IMG/VR virus record: IMGVR_UViG_3300046777_000473
Span: 1 to 45,694 of that record
Reading direction: 5' to 3' (one strand)
Length of the DNA stretch: 45,694 nt
Origin: a virus
Below the pieces are notes generated by a model. It was not told the DNA's origin and made no database searches. It saw nothing but the letters and a program-made list of their open reading frames with translations. Positions 16,374 through 24,465 of this stretch are shown here, piece by piece. Numbering within the stretch: position 1 is the first letter of the stretch; each line of letters begins with the position of its first letter. Made by a program: the position numbers and the translations under genes.

Positions 16374-17000
16374 ATGGCTATTACATACCCACTCACTGTC
16401 CCGACAAACATTGGTATTGCCAATATCATCATAGGTGCTGAAAATGCTGTTGGTATTAGTCAGTCTCCCTTTACTTATGAACAACAAGTAGTAGTACATC
16501 CCGGTCAAAGATGGACTGCCTCTGTAACCCTACCTCCTATGAAGAGGCAAGATGCAGAACCTTGGATTGCTTTCCTTATGAGTCTTAAAGGCCCTATTGG
16601 GACATTCCGTCTACCTATCCCAGATTATCCCGGTCCTAGAGGTAGTGCTAATACTACTCCCGGAACACCTCTAGTTAATGGTGCTAGTCAAACTGGTTCA
16701 ACACTTAACATTGATGGTCTGCCCATCAACACTGTTGGTTATCTACTTCCCGGTGACTATTTCAAACTAAACACAGTAAGCCCACAACTGTATAAAGTTC
16801 TGTCACAAGTTGATAGTAATGCTTCTGGTCAAGCCACTGTAGATATTTGGCCAAACCTTCGTACTTCTCCCGCTGATAATGCAGTGTTTAGATTGGCTAA
16901 CATCGAAGGTCTGTTTAGACTAAAATCAAATATCCAACAATGGGAAATCAATAATATATCTTCTTATGGCATTAGTTTTGATTGTGTGGAGGCACTATGA
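16374..17000 (+). CDS. Distal tail protein candidate
   Basis: 208 residues from ATG 16374, chosen over an in-frame TTG at 16368 because AAAGG is well placed for the ATG. The sequence GISQSPFTYEQQVVVHPGQR, then WIAFLMSLKGPIGTFRLPIP, resembles the distal tail/minor tail proteins that start the tip after the tape measure. It overlaps the next start (ATGA). The role is assigned by order and partial resemblance. Confidence 0.65.
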   Translation: MAITYPLTVPTNIGIANIIIGAENAVGISQSPFTYEQQVVVHPGQRWTASVTLPPMKRQDAEPWIAFLMSLKGPIGTFRLPIPDYPGPRGSANTTPGTPLVNGASQTGSTLNIDGLPINTVGYLLPGDYFKLNTVSPQLYKVLSQVDSNASGQATVDIWPNLRTSPADNAVFRLANIEGLFRLKSNIQQWEINNISSYGISFDCVEAL

Positions 17001-17557
17001 CTAGGGCTTTAACACCAGAGTTTGTTACAGCAATTAATGCTAAAGTTGTAGAGGTTTTCTTTGCAGTTTACCTAGACTTTGAATCAGGACCAGTTGGTAT
17101 CTGGTCAGGTTATGGTGATCTGACTTGGGATGGTAAAAGTTTCTTAGGTGCTGGTGAACTTCTCAGTATTTCTTCTGTGGAAGAAAGTTCAGAGATTGAG
17201 GCTAAGGGTGCAAGTGTGACACTTAGTGGTATTCCTTCTGCATATCTATCTCTAGCCCTGACAGAACCATATCAAGGTCGATCCTGCACAATCTATTTTG
17301 GTGTAAGGCTTGCTTCTGGTTCTGTCGAGTTTACCGAAGTGTTTAGTGGTGAACTGGATCAGATGAATATTACAGAGAATGCTGACACCACAACCATTGC
17401 AGTCAGTGCAGAAAATGTGTTGATCCGCCTTGAACGTCCAGTTATACGTAGGTATACTGATCAAGATCAGAGAACAAGGTTTGCAACAGACGGTGGTTTT
17501 AAGTTTGTAGCTGCACTTCAAGATAAAGAAATCTATTGGGGCCGTAAGGCTTCTTAA
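16997..17557 (+). CDS. Tail hub-like protein
   Basis: 186 residues from ATG 16997 (GGAGG 6 nt upstream), overlapping the previous stop by 4 nt. The sequence AVYLDFESGPVGIWSGYGDL, with FSGELDQMNI and later AVSAENVLIRLERP, is typical of the DUF2163-like hub domain of siphoviruses and gene transfer agents. It sits between the distal tail protein and the large tip protein, so it probably forms the hub ring. It lacks any peptidase domain. Confidence 0.65.
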   Translation: MTRALTPEFVTAINAKVVEVFFAVYLDFESGPVGIWSGYGDLTWDGKSFLGAGELLSISSVEESSEIEAKGASVTLSGIPSAYLSLALTEPYQGRSCTIYFGVRLASGSVEFTEVFSGELDQMNITENADTTTIAVSAENVLIRLERPVIRRYTDQDQRTRFATDGGFKFVAALQDKEIYWGRKAS

Positions 17558-17574
17558 CATAAAGGCAACCCGAC

Positions 17575-18027
17575 ATGCCTACCTATAAGCAAGAATTTCT
17601 AGTAAATGTTATGGAAGACATTAAGCCTCTTCTTGATAAACATTGGGAAGAGATTGCCACAAACAAACATGCCATAAAATTAAACCCTGATTGGGATGCT
17701 TACAAAATCCTGGAAGATCATGGCAATCTAAAAATATTTACTGCAAGAGACAACGATAAACTAGTTGGGTATTTTGTGGTTATTGTAAGAACTCACATAC
17801 ACTATAAAGACCATCTGTTTGCAGCAAATGATGTATTGTATCTAGACAAAGATTACCGTAAAGGTTTTACTGGTGCAAAACTTATAAAGTTTGCTGAGAA
17901 GTGTCTGAAAGATGATGGTGTTTCTGTCTTGGTGGTTAATACTAAAAGACATAAGCCATTCGATCAACTTCTTCAATGGCTTGGTTTTAATCATGTAGAA
18001 AATACCTACTCCAAACTATTGAGGTAA
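17575..18027 (+). CDS. GNAT-family N-acetyltransferase-like protein in the tail module
   Basis: 150 residues. The core LVGYFVVIVRTHIHYK, LYLDKDYRKGFTGAKLIKFA and FDQLLQWLGFNHVENTYSKL follows the GNAT pattern: a beta-4/5 strand, an acetyl-CoA pyrophosphate loop (here RKGFTGAKL instead of the consensus RGxGIG) and a C-terminal signature. It is embedded between hub and tip genes in the same operon. Related genes occur at this place in other phages. Whether it modifies a tail or a host protein is unknown. Confidence 0.75.
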   Translation: MPTYKQEFLVNVMEDIKPLLDKHWEEIATNKHAIKLNPDWDAYKILEDHGNLKIFTARDNDKLVGYFVVIVRTHIHYKDHLFAANDVLYLDKDYRKGFTGAKLIKFAEKCLKDDGVSVLVVNTKRHKPFDQLLQWLGFNHVENTYSKLLR

Positions 18028-18029
18028 AA

Positions 18030-20588
18030 ATGGCTGTTTCTGCTGTTATGGGCGCACTTAGTGCTGGTACTACTGCACTTACTGGTGGTACTCTTATTGG
18101 TGGTTTTCTACTAGGGGCTGGTGCTGCTGGTACTTTTCTTACTCACTTTCTTGTCTCAACTGCAATGGGTGCTGCACTTAATGCTCTAGCACCTAAACCA
18201 AACCTAGGTAGTTCTCGTGGTTATTCTCTCAAAGGTGAAAGCGGCTCTGCACTAGACCACCAAATTATCTATGGTAAAACCAAGGTTGGTGGTGTACGTA
18301 TCTATGACGCTTCCACAGGAACAAACAACAGTTTCCTACATCGTATCCTAGCCTTTGCTGGCCATAGGATTGAAAGCTACGAAGAGATTTATCTGAACGA
18401 TGAACTCTTGACCCTTGATGGTTCTGGTAACGTAACTAGTCCCTCAAAGTACAATGGGTTTGTAAGAATTAAACAGTATCTTGGCACAAATAACCAACTA
18501 GCTGATCCTGACCTTATTGCTGATACTACAGACCTTACTGACGACACAGGACGTTGGAAGAACGATTATAAACTGTCTGGTATTGCTTATCTATATATCA
18601 GGTTGAAGTATTCTTCTGATGTATTTCCAAATGGTATTCCAGCCTTCTCTGCCGTAATCAAAGGCAAACGTGTATATAACCCTGCCACAGATACAACAGC
18701 TTGGTCTGATAACCCTGCTCTATGTCTAAGGGATTACTTGACAACTGCTACAGGTCTAAATGTATCAGAAGACAAAATCTCCGATACTCATGTCAATGCT
18801 GCTGCAACTATCTGTGACCAGACAGTAGACTCTGAAAAGAGATATACTTGTAACGGTGTATTTACTACGGGTCTTCTACCAAAACAGATTATCTCAGATA
18901 TGACTACCTCTATGGGTGGTATTCTGTGGTACTCTGGTGGCCTGTGGAAGATGAAGGCTGCTGCATACACCACACCAACAATTACGCTGACAGAAGATGA
19001 TCTACGTTCTGGTGTATCTGTATCAACAAGGTTCTCTCGTAGAGAAAACTTTAATGCTGTAAAAGGCACTTTCCGTGGGGAAGAATCTGATTGGCAAGAG
19101 ACAGATTATCCAATTGTAGATGATCAGAGTTTCCTAATTGCAGACAATAACATTGAGAATGTAATTGACTTTACTTTGCCATTTACATCTTCATCTAAAA
19201 CTGCACAAAGGCTTGCAAAGATATTCCTATTCAGAAATAGGGAACAACTGACAATCTCTGCATCTTGGGGGCTAAGGGCCTTTGAGGTTGATGTAGGTGA
19301 CATCGTAAAGGTTAGCCTTAGCAGGTTTGGTTGGGTTGAGAAAGAGTTTGAAGTTACCTCTTGGACCTTTGGCTTGGCAGATGAATTTGATCTTCAAGCC
19401 AGCATGGTTCTAAGGGAAATCTCTTCTCAAGTTTTCCAAGATGTTTCTGGTAAAGTCTTTGAAAACAATAATACAAACTTGCCTTCCGCTTTTTATGTCC
19501 CATCTGTTGGTATATCGCTTTCAAGTGATCTTGTCACAGTCAATGAACATGCTGTTAACGTAGTCTATGCCACAATAACTGCCGAAGATGCTCCTGCTGT
19601 AGAGCATGTTGAATTGCAATTCAAGAAGTCGTCTTCTTCAGTTTGGAGGTCTGGTGGTACTGGTGATCTAGGTGAGTATGAAATTGTTGACCTAGAAGAA
19701 GTCCCTTATGACTTTAGGGCAAGAGCCTATAGTTTTCTTGGTGTTAAGGGTGAGTGGTTTACCATTAGTAGTTATACACCAGAAGGCAGTTCTGCAAACC
19801 CACCAGTAGTGCAAGATTTCTCCGCACAGTTGATTGGTTCATCAGTAAACCTTAGCTGGACACCCTCTACTGCTGCTGACTTGTCTTACTACCGTATTCG
19901 TCATTCTTTTGACGAGACAGGTGCAATCTGGTCAGATGCTTCGACTTATGTTGACAAGGTTCCTCGTCCAGCCACAAATATAACTGTTCCTGCAAAACCT
20001 GGGACATATTTGATAAAGGCTTATGATAAGACTGGTCATGTGTCTGAAAGTGCTGCTTCTGTGGTTATTCCCGCTGTTGCTTTGGAGACATTTACTAATA
20101 CTATTTCAAAGCAGTACGACCCAGCCTTCAATGGTGCTAAAAGCAATACTACAGTAATCTCTAACACTCTAAGACTTACAACTGTTACAGGTACACCACC
20201 TTTCAGTGGAAACTATAGCACAACTAACCTTGCTAATATTATTGATACTGGTGCAGTTAGAAGGTTCCGGGCTAGGGTAGATTTTGACTTTACGAGACTT
20301 GATAACGCAACCTCTTTGTTTGACGGTCTTAGTGGAAAAATTGACACTCTTTCTGGTCTTTGGGATGATCTTACTGGTGGCACTCAATTAGAGGATGTCA
20401 ATGTTGTAGCATTCATTTCTACAACAAATGATGATCCTGCTGGTACTCCTACATGGTCTGCCTATGAGCCTATCAGAGTTGGTGATTATTATGCAAGAGC
20501 AGCCAGATTTAGATTGAGGCTAGAAAGTAACACAGTAGACGTTACCCCAAGCGTATCGTTTATGAAGGCTTATGTCCAATACAATTAA
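18030..20588 (+). CDS. Tail tip/host-specificity protein (gpJ-like)
   Basis: 852 residues. A hydrophobic Ala/Gly-rich N terminus (residues 1-60) is followed by LDHQIIYGKTKVGGVRIYDA and ARIFLFRNREQLTISA-like tip-domain motifs, with fibronectin-III-like segments from about 540 (VEHVELQFKKSSSSVWRSGG; NLSWTPSTAADLSYYRIRHS). The C-terminal 150 residues are beta-rich and probably contact the receptor or the fibre. Size, order and domains fit the central tail tip protein. It ends 10 nt before the fibre gene. Confidence 0.85.
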   Translation: MAVSAVMGALSAGTTALTGGTLIGGFLLGAGAAGTFLTHFLVSTAMGAALNALAPKPNLGSSRGYSLKGESGSALDHQIIYGKTKVGGVRIYDASTGTNNSFLHRILAFAGHRIESYEEIYLNDELLTLDGSGNVTSPSKYNGFVRIKQYLGTNNQLADPDLIADTTDLTDDTGRWKNDYKLSGIAYLYIRLKYSSDVFPNGIPAFSAVIKGKRVYNPATDTTAWSDNPALCLRDYLTTATGLNVSEDKISDTHVNAAATICDQTVDSEKRYTCNGVFTTGLLPKQIISDMTTSMGGILWYSGGLWKMKAAAYTTPTITLTEDDLRSGVSVSTRFSRRENFNAVKGTFRGEESDWQETDYPIVDDQSFLIADNNIENVIDFTLPFTSSSKTAQRLAKIFLFRNREQLTISASWGLRAFEVDVGDIVKVSLSRFGWVEKEFEVTSWTFGLADEFDLQASMVLREISSQVFQDVSGKVFENNNTNLPSAFYVPSVGISLSSDLVTVNEHAVNVVYATITAEDAPAVEHVELQFKKSSSSVWRSGGTGDLGEYEIVDLEEVPYDFRARAYSFLGVKGEWFTISSYTPEGSSANPPVVQDFSAQLIGSSVNLSWTPSTAADLSYYRIRHSFDETGAIWSDASTYVDKVPRPATNITVPAKPGTYLIKAYDKTGHVSESAASVVIPAVALETFTNTISKQYDPAFNGAKSNTTVISNTLRLTTVTGTPPFSGNYSTTNLANIIDTGAVRRFRARVDFDFTRLDNATSLFDGLSGKIDTLSGLWDDLTGGTQLEDVNVVAFISTTNDDPAGTPTWSAYEPIRVGDYYARAARFRLRLESNTVDVTPSVSFMKAYVQYN

Positions 20589-20598
20589 GGAATCTTAA

Positions 20599-21273
20599 AT
20601 GGCTACGCATGATTATGACATTGCAAACCAAACCTCTGCAAGTTTTAGATCAGACCTAAACAATGCTTTGATGGCTATTGTTAGCACTAACTCTAATGCT
20701 ACTGCACCTACTACAACATATGCTAATATGCTGTGGTATGATACTGCTAACAATCAAATTAAGAAGCGTAATGAAGCTAATAGTGCTTGGATTACTCTTG
20801 GCACTATTGATGAAACTGCTGGCACTTTCACCAGTAACTTTGCTCCTGCCACACAGGCTCAGGCAGAGGCAGGCACTAACAATACCGCAAACATGACACC
20901 ACTAAGGACAAAGCAAGCTATTGATGCCTTGTCTGTAATTAAGAGGCAATACATTAGCACAAACCAGACAATTACAACTTCTGGTCTTTTGACATTGGCA
21001 CACAGCTTGGGTGAAGTCCCAAAAATCATCTTTCTAGAGTTGGTGTGTGTGACAGCACAAGCTGAATATGTTGCTGGTGATGTGGTAATGATTGGTATCA
21101 ACTCTTCTACAACATCTGAAAACAGGTTCTCAAGCGTCTACTATGATGCCACAAACGTCTATGTAAGGTTTGACAACAGTACAGAAGTTTTTACTTTGGC
21201 AACTAAAAATGGTGGTGTTTCGTCGGCACTTACTAATGCTAACTGGCGTCTTCGTGTGAGGGCTTTTGCATGA
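20599..21273 (+). CDS. Tail fibre protein
   Basis: 224 residues. The N terminus contains ANMLWYDTANNQIKKRNEAN, a fibre attachment motif, and ATQAQAEAGTNNTANMTPLR, the repeat-like linker common in tail fibres. The C-terminal 90 residues are a compact beta domain. It overlaps by 4 nt with a tail-fibre-type assembly chaperone, supporting the call. It probably carries the receptor-binding tip. Confidence 0.8.
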   Translation: MATHDYDIANQTSASFRSDLNNALMAIVSTNSNATAPTTTYANMLWYDTANNQIKKRNEANSAWITLGTIDETAGTFTSNFAPATQAQAEAGTNNTANMTPLRTKQAIDALSVIKRQYISTNQTITTSGLLTLAHSLGEVPKIIFLELVCVTAQAEYVAGDVVMIGINSSTTSENRFSSVYYDATNVYVRFDNSTEVFTLATKNGGVSSALTNANWRLRVRAFA

Positions 21274-21620
21274 CAACTCTTCACTTTGTTAATGAAGATG
21301 GTGTTTATCTTGGGGGGTTTGGTGATGGTGCTGAACCTCCTGAGAACAGCATTGAAGTAGAAGCCCCTCCCCATGGCCTAGCTAGATGGAGTGGTACTGA
21401 TTGGTACTTTACTCCCGAAGATATGGCAACTATTGTCAGGAAAGAAAGAGATTCAATTCTGACAAATGTAGTCGATCCCATAGGTCTTAATGCCCTTCGG
21501 TGGGCTGCTATGGAGCAAGAGTTGAAAGATGCTTGGCTACTATACCGTCAAGAACTTCTAGATGTACCACAACAAGAAGGTTTCCCCTTTGATGTTGTGT
21601 GGCCTGTTAAACCTGAGTAA
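21270..21620 (+). CDS. Tail fibre assembly chaperone-like protein
   Basis: 116 residues. The C terminus has YRQELLDVPQQEGFPFDVVW, the signature of the phage tail assembly chaperone family (YRxxLxDxPxQxGFPxxVxWP). The N-terminal half (HFVNEDGVYLGGF, ARWSGTDWYF) is the usual fibre-interacting beta part. Its ATGA overlap with the fibre gene fits a dedicated folding helper. Confidence 0.75.
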   Translation: MTTLHFVNEDGVYLGGFGDGAEPPENSIEVEAPPHGLARWSGTDWYFTPEDMATIVRKERDSILTNVVDPIGLNALRWAAMEQELKDAWLLYRQELLDVPQQEGFPFDVVWPVKPE

Positions 21621-21630
21621 AGGAAAAGAT

Positions 21631-22107
21631 ATGACAATCAAGAAAACCATTTCGGCAGTTGTTGTGGCTTCTGTGATTGCCATATCTACCCCCTTTATTG
21701 CTAAGTGGGAAGGTCTAGAAACAACTGCTTATCGTGATATTGTAGGTGTTCCTACTGTCTGCTATGGGGAAACCCGTGGTGTTAAGATGGGGGACACTTA
21801 TACTAAAGAACAGTGTATGGAAATGCTCAAGAAGGGTGTGGCCGAGTACTATGCCAAGCTACAACCTTATATGACTAACCCTAATATTCCTATCAGTGTA
21901 CAAGCCTCAATGCTTGAACTAGCCTACAATGTAGGTGTAAGTGCTGTAGGTAACTCTACCATGATGCGTCTAGCCAATCAAGGTAAGTATGTAGAAGCCT
22001 GTAATGAACTCAGTAAATGGGTAAGAGCAGGTGGTAAAGTAGTAAAAGGTCTTGAGAATAGACGAGCCGACAGTAAGTACAATCTTTGTCTTAAAGGTCT
22101 AAGATGA
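21631..22107 (+). CDS. SAR-type endolysin, GH24 lysozyme
   Basis: 158 residues from ATG 21631, preceded by AAAGGAAAAGAT; an ATG at 21562 lies inside the upstream gene and is less likely. Residues 7-24 form a weakly hydrophobic Ala/Ser/Val segment, typical of a signal-arrest-release anchor. The GH24 triad is intact: E27, D36 and T42 with spacing E-8-D-5-T. It cuts peptidoglycan after release from the membrane. Four Cys could control activation. It overlaps the spanin candidate by 4 nt. Confidence 0.9.
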   Translation: MTIKKTISAVVVASVIAISTPFIAKWEGLETTAYRDIVGVPTVCYGETRGVKMGDTYTKEQCMEMLKKGVAEYYAKLQPYMTNPNIPISVQASMLELAYNVGVSAVGNSTMMRLANQGKYVEACNELSKWVRAGGKVVKGLENRRADSKYNLCLKGLR

Positions 22108-22421
22108 AGTACCTAGTCCTCTCTTTCTTCTTATTTCTAGCAAGTTGTAGTGGTCCCTTAGACCTCTTGCTTGGTGGCCCTAATGTGGCTGCACAAGTAC
22201 AGGCAGGTAAGGAAAACACACAACAAATTGTAGCCAATCAAACCACAACAGAAGCTGGTAGAGATATTGTCACGTATGATACCCCTATCTCAGCTAAACA
22301 AATAGAAGAAGTGAACGTTCAACAGACCCCTGTGTGGATGATCCTTCTCCTGATACTCGGATGGCTATTGCCTTCTCCAAATGAAATTTCTAGATGGATT
22401 AGAGGACTCTTCAAGAAATGA
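22104..22421 (+). CDS. Lipoprotein with C-terminal membrane segment, candidate unimolecular spanin
   Basis: 105 residues. A signal peptide with lipobox LASC (Cys 15) is followed by about 55 polar residues and then a strong transmembrane segment (PVWMILLLILGWLLP) near 77-91 with a basic tail. An outer-membrane lipid anchor plus an inner-membrane helix is the architecture of unimolecular spanins such as T1 gp11, which fuse the two membranes in the last step of lysis. It lies between endolysin and holin-like genes with 4-nt overlaps on both sides. Confidence 0.65.
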   Translation: MKYLVLSFFLFLASCSGPLDLLLGGPNVAAQVQAGKENTQQIVANQTTTEAGRDIVTYDTPISAKQIEEVNVQQTPVWMILLLILGWLLPSPNEISRWIRGLFKK

Positions 22422-22651
22422 TTTACGAATATCTCAACCACATCATAGCCACAGTCATAACAAGTGTTGCTGGTATTATCGCATGGCTGTTTAGAACAGT
22501 TCTTACCAATCAGAAACAGATTTCGTTACTTCAACAAGAGATAAAAGACCGTGATGATCGCCGTGAAGAAGACAGGGCAATGTGGAAAGAACTAAAAGAA
22601 GATGTGAAAGAGATAAAGCGAGATATTCTCGACATTTACAAGAAGAACTAA
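22418..22651 (+). CDS. Holin-like single-TM, coiled-coil protein
   Basis: 77 residues with a transmembrane helix (TVITSVAGIIAWLFRTVL, about 12-29) and a highly charged coiled-coil C terminus (EIKDRDDRREEDRAMWKEL). The layout resembles hemolysin XhlA-like phage membrane proteins and some holins. It is the last gene of the late operon, followed at once by a strong terminator. A lysis role is likely from context; holin function is not proven by sequence. Confidence 0.55.
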   Translation: MIYEYLNHIIATVITSVAGIIAWLFRTVLTNQKQISLLQQEIKDRDDRREEDRAMWKELKEDVKEIKRDILDIYKKN

Positions 22652-22700
22652 AAAGTAAACCCCGGTCAGGATTGATTTCCTGCCGGGGTATTTTTATTTT
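22650..22700. terminator. Bidirectional intrinsic terminator between convergent operons
   Basis: CCCCGG-T-CAGGA (22660-22671) pairs with TCCTGCCGGGG (22678-22688) around a short loop. A T-rich tract (TATTTTTATTTT) follows on the plus strand and an A-rich tract precedes it, giving TTTACTTTTT on the minus strand. It would stop both the late plus-strand and the minus-strand transcripts. Confidence 0.9.
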
Positions 22701-23145
22701 ACATTACTGCTGGTGAGAAAGCATGTAGCTTCCACTTTAGTTTGTTGTGGTAGTCAATACGATCTTCAATAAAATTGATGATACCAAAGTCATCATAGAG
22801 CATTGCTTGATCATGTGCCTCATTAAGAGCCTTGAGGATATTCATGTTATCATCCTCTAGCTGCTTGATCATAACAAGTGCAGGCAGTAGGGTAATGCTT
22901 GCATCTTGTACAAGGGTGATACGAGCAAAGTCTGTCAGACCACCAGAAGGAAAGTCTCCTAGTGTACGGATATGCTCTGCATAATCATCTACACTTTCCC
23001 ATACCTCTTGATACACATCACCGAAGAAACCATGAAACTGAGCAAAGTCAGGACCAGTTACGTTCCAATGATAGTTATGGGCTTTGAGGTAAAAGGTAAA
23101 CACTGTGGCCAATGCTACATTAAGGGCTTCACCTAGTGGGGTCAT
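22699..23145 (-). CDS. dps: Dps-like ferritin
   Basis: 148 residues, full length for the family. The signature HWNVTGPDFAQFH and VDDYAEHIRTLG gives ferroxidase-site residues H26, H38, D53 and E57. The acidic residue normally four after the second His is Gly here (G42, next to D43). Dps dodecamers oxidise iron with peroxide and shield DNA. A phage copy at the end of the replication operon could protect DNA from Fenton damage. Its ATG overlaps the previous stop by 4 nt. Confidence 0.85.
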   Translation of the reverse strand: MTPLGEALNVALATVFTFYLKAHNYHWNVTGPDFAQFHGFFGDVYQEVWESVDDYAEHIRTLGDFPSGGLTDFARITLVQDASITLLPALVMIKQLEDDNMNILKALNEAHDQAMLYDDFGIINFIEDRIDYHNKLKWKLHAFSPAVM

Positions 23146-23402
23146 TGATTTTCTTCCATCTGTTTAATAAGCAGTTCAGCGTAGTGGATAACCTTCTTCA
23201 AGTCTTGGATACCACCCTTCTGCTTGTAACGACAAGTATACTTGACAATGTTCCCTTCACAGAAACCTAGACCATTAGCCAAGATAAACTCTACTGGCTG
23301 AATCTTCATTGTCTTGTAGTGATCACCACCAACCTGTTGATTGAATGGGTCTTCCACTTTATACTCTTTAGGCATAATATGATAGTATTCAGTATAACTC
23401 AA
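23142..23402 (-). CDS. DUF3310 protein, TTG start
   Basis: 86 residues. The motif QQVGGDHYK, then QPVEFILANGLGFCEGNIVK and YTCRYKQKGGIQDLKK, is the DUF3310 signature found widely in phages, function unknown. I keep TTG 23402 because AAGGAG lies 7 nt upstream and TTGA overlaps the PhoH stop; the first ATG, nine codons later, has no ribosome site. Confidence 0.8.
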   Translation of the reverse strand: MSYTEYYHIMPKEYKVEDPFNQQVGGDHYKTMKIQPVEFILANGLGFCEGNIVKYTCRYKQKGGIQDLKKVIHYAELLIKQMEENQ

Positions 23403-24100
23403 ATTCCGTCTCCTTCAAATGCGATGATCCACCGCTTACACATATCAGAACGAACAATGTCATCAACACCAAACTCTACCACAGGAACAGGTAGTTTATA
23501 CTTCTTTGCTAGATGGATAATCTTGATCAGGCCAGAAGAAGTGTTAATATCTGACTGTTTGACATCACCGTTAATGACGACCTTACAATCTTTGCCTACC
23601 CTTGTCAAGAACATTTTAATCTCATGGACAGTAGTATTCTGTGCTTCATCAAGGATGATAAAGGCATCATGGAAGGAACGACCACGCATAGTAGATAGTG
23701 GTGCCATTTCAATGTTACCATTCTTGATGGCAGTCTCTACAACACCTTTACCTAGTTGCTCAATCAGTACATCAAGGATAGGCATAGCCCAAGGAGCAAA
23801 CTTCTCTTCTAAAGTACCGGGGAAGTACCCAAGGTCTTTACCTACAGAAATGTTAGGCCGAGTAATGATGATCTTGTCAATGTCTTTCTTGGCATACATA
23901 TTAGCAGCTTTTGTGGCAGCTATGTATGTCTTACCTGTACCTGAGAAACCACAAACAATGACTTGTTCATACTCATTTAGGTAGTTGATATAGAGTTTCT
24001 GATTGTCATTCAGAGGGACTAATGAGACTGTCTTTGTAGCTGCCTCTTCATCTGCATGTTTATATTTCGTGGCTCTCTTTGTTCGTGGCTTCTCAATCAT
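23399..24100 (-). CDS. phoH: PhoH-like ATPase
   Basis: 233 residues. Walker A is GFSGTGKT (about 50-57) and Walker B is FIILDEAQN (about 148-156), with NGDVKQSD after it: the complete P-loop core of PhoH. PhoH genes are common in marine phages. The role is not settled, with RNA helicase-like and stress functions proposed. Its start overlaps the glutaredoxin stop by 8 nt. Confidence 0.85.
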   Translation of the reverse strand: MIEKPRTKRATKYKHADEEAATKTVSLVPLNDNQKLYINYLNEYEQVIVCGFSGTGKTYIAATKAANMYAKKDIDKIIITRPNISVGKDLGYFPGTLEEKFAPWAMPILDVLIEQLGKGVVETAIKNGNIEMAPLSTMRGRSFHDAFIILDEAQNTTVHEIKMFLTRVGKDCKVVINGDVKQSDINTSSGLIKIIHLAKKYKLPVPVVEFGVDDIVRSDMCKRWIIAFEGDGI

Positions 24101-24347
24101 TTTGGTTCACTTCAAACAACTCCAACCAGTTTTCCAGATCAGCGTACCCACCAATATAGGTGTTGCCAGCAGGGGTTTCAACCCAAATCTGAGGAACAGT
24201 GTTAAGACTAGCCCGCTTCATCAGAAGAACGAGCATGGGATGTTCCTTGTAGTGGAAGTCCCTGAACGGGACTCCCTTTTCTTCTAGTAGGTTCTTGGCC
24301 TTATCACACCAAGGACAATCATCTTTACTGATAATTTTGAACATCAT
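24093..24347 (-). CDS. grx: Glutaredoxin
   Basis: 84 residues with the dithiol site CPWC (Cys 11 and 14), a cis-Pro region TVPQIWV and GGYADL near the C terminus: a complete glutaredoxin fold. It likely reduces the phage ribonucleotide reductase encoded just upstream in the same operon. Two tandem ATGs (24347, 24344) are possible. Its 5' end overlaps a small membrane-protein gene by 23 nt. Confidence 0.9.
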   Translation of the reverse strand: MMFKIISKDDCPWCDKAKNLLEEKGVPFRDFHYKEHPMLVLLMKRASLNTVPQIWVETPAGNTYIGGYADLENWLELFEVNQND

Positions 24348-24465
24348 CTTCCTGTTCTTCTACAAGTTCTTCTAGGGCTTGAATACGTTGCTCTGCATCT
24401 TGCAGCCCCTTATAGAAAATCCAGACAATAAAGATTGTCAAAGCGTCAATTAGAAGTCCAACCAT
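24325..24465 (-). CDS. Small membrane protein (46 aa), coupled to RNR
   Basis: A single hydrophobic helix (LLIDALTIFIVWIFY) then a charged coiled-coil-like tail (EQRIQALEELVEEQEDD). Its ATG shares one base with the RNR stop (TAATG), and it reads into the glutaredoxin gene. I do not recognise it. The tight junctions on both sides support a real gene. Confidence 0.6.
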   Translation of the reverse strand: MVGLLIDALTIFIVWIFYKGLQDAEQRIQALEELVEEQEDDVQNYQ

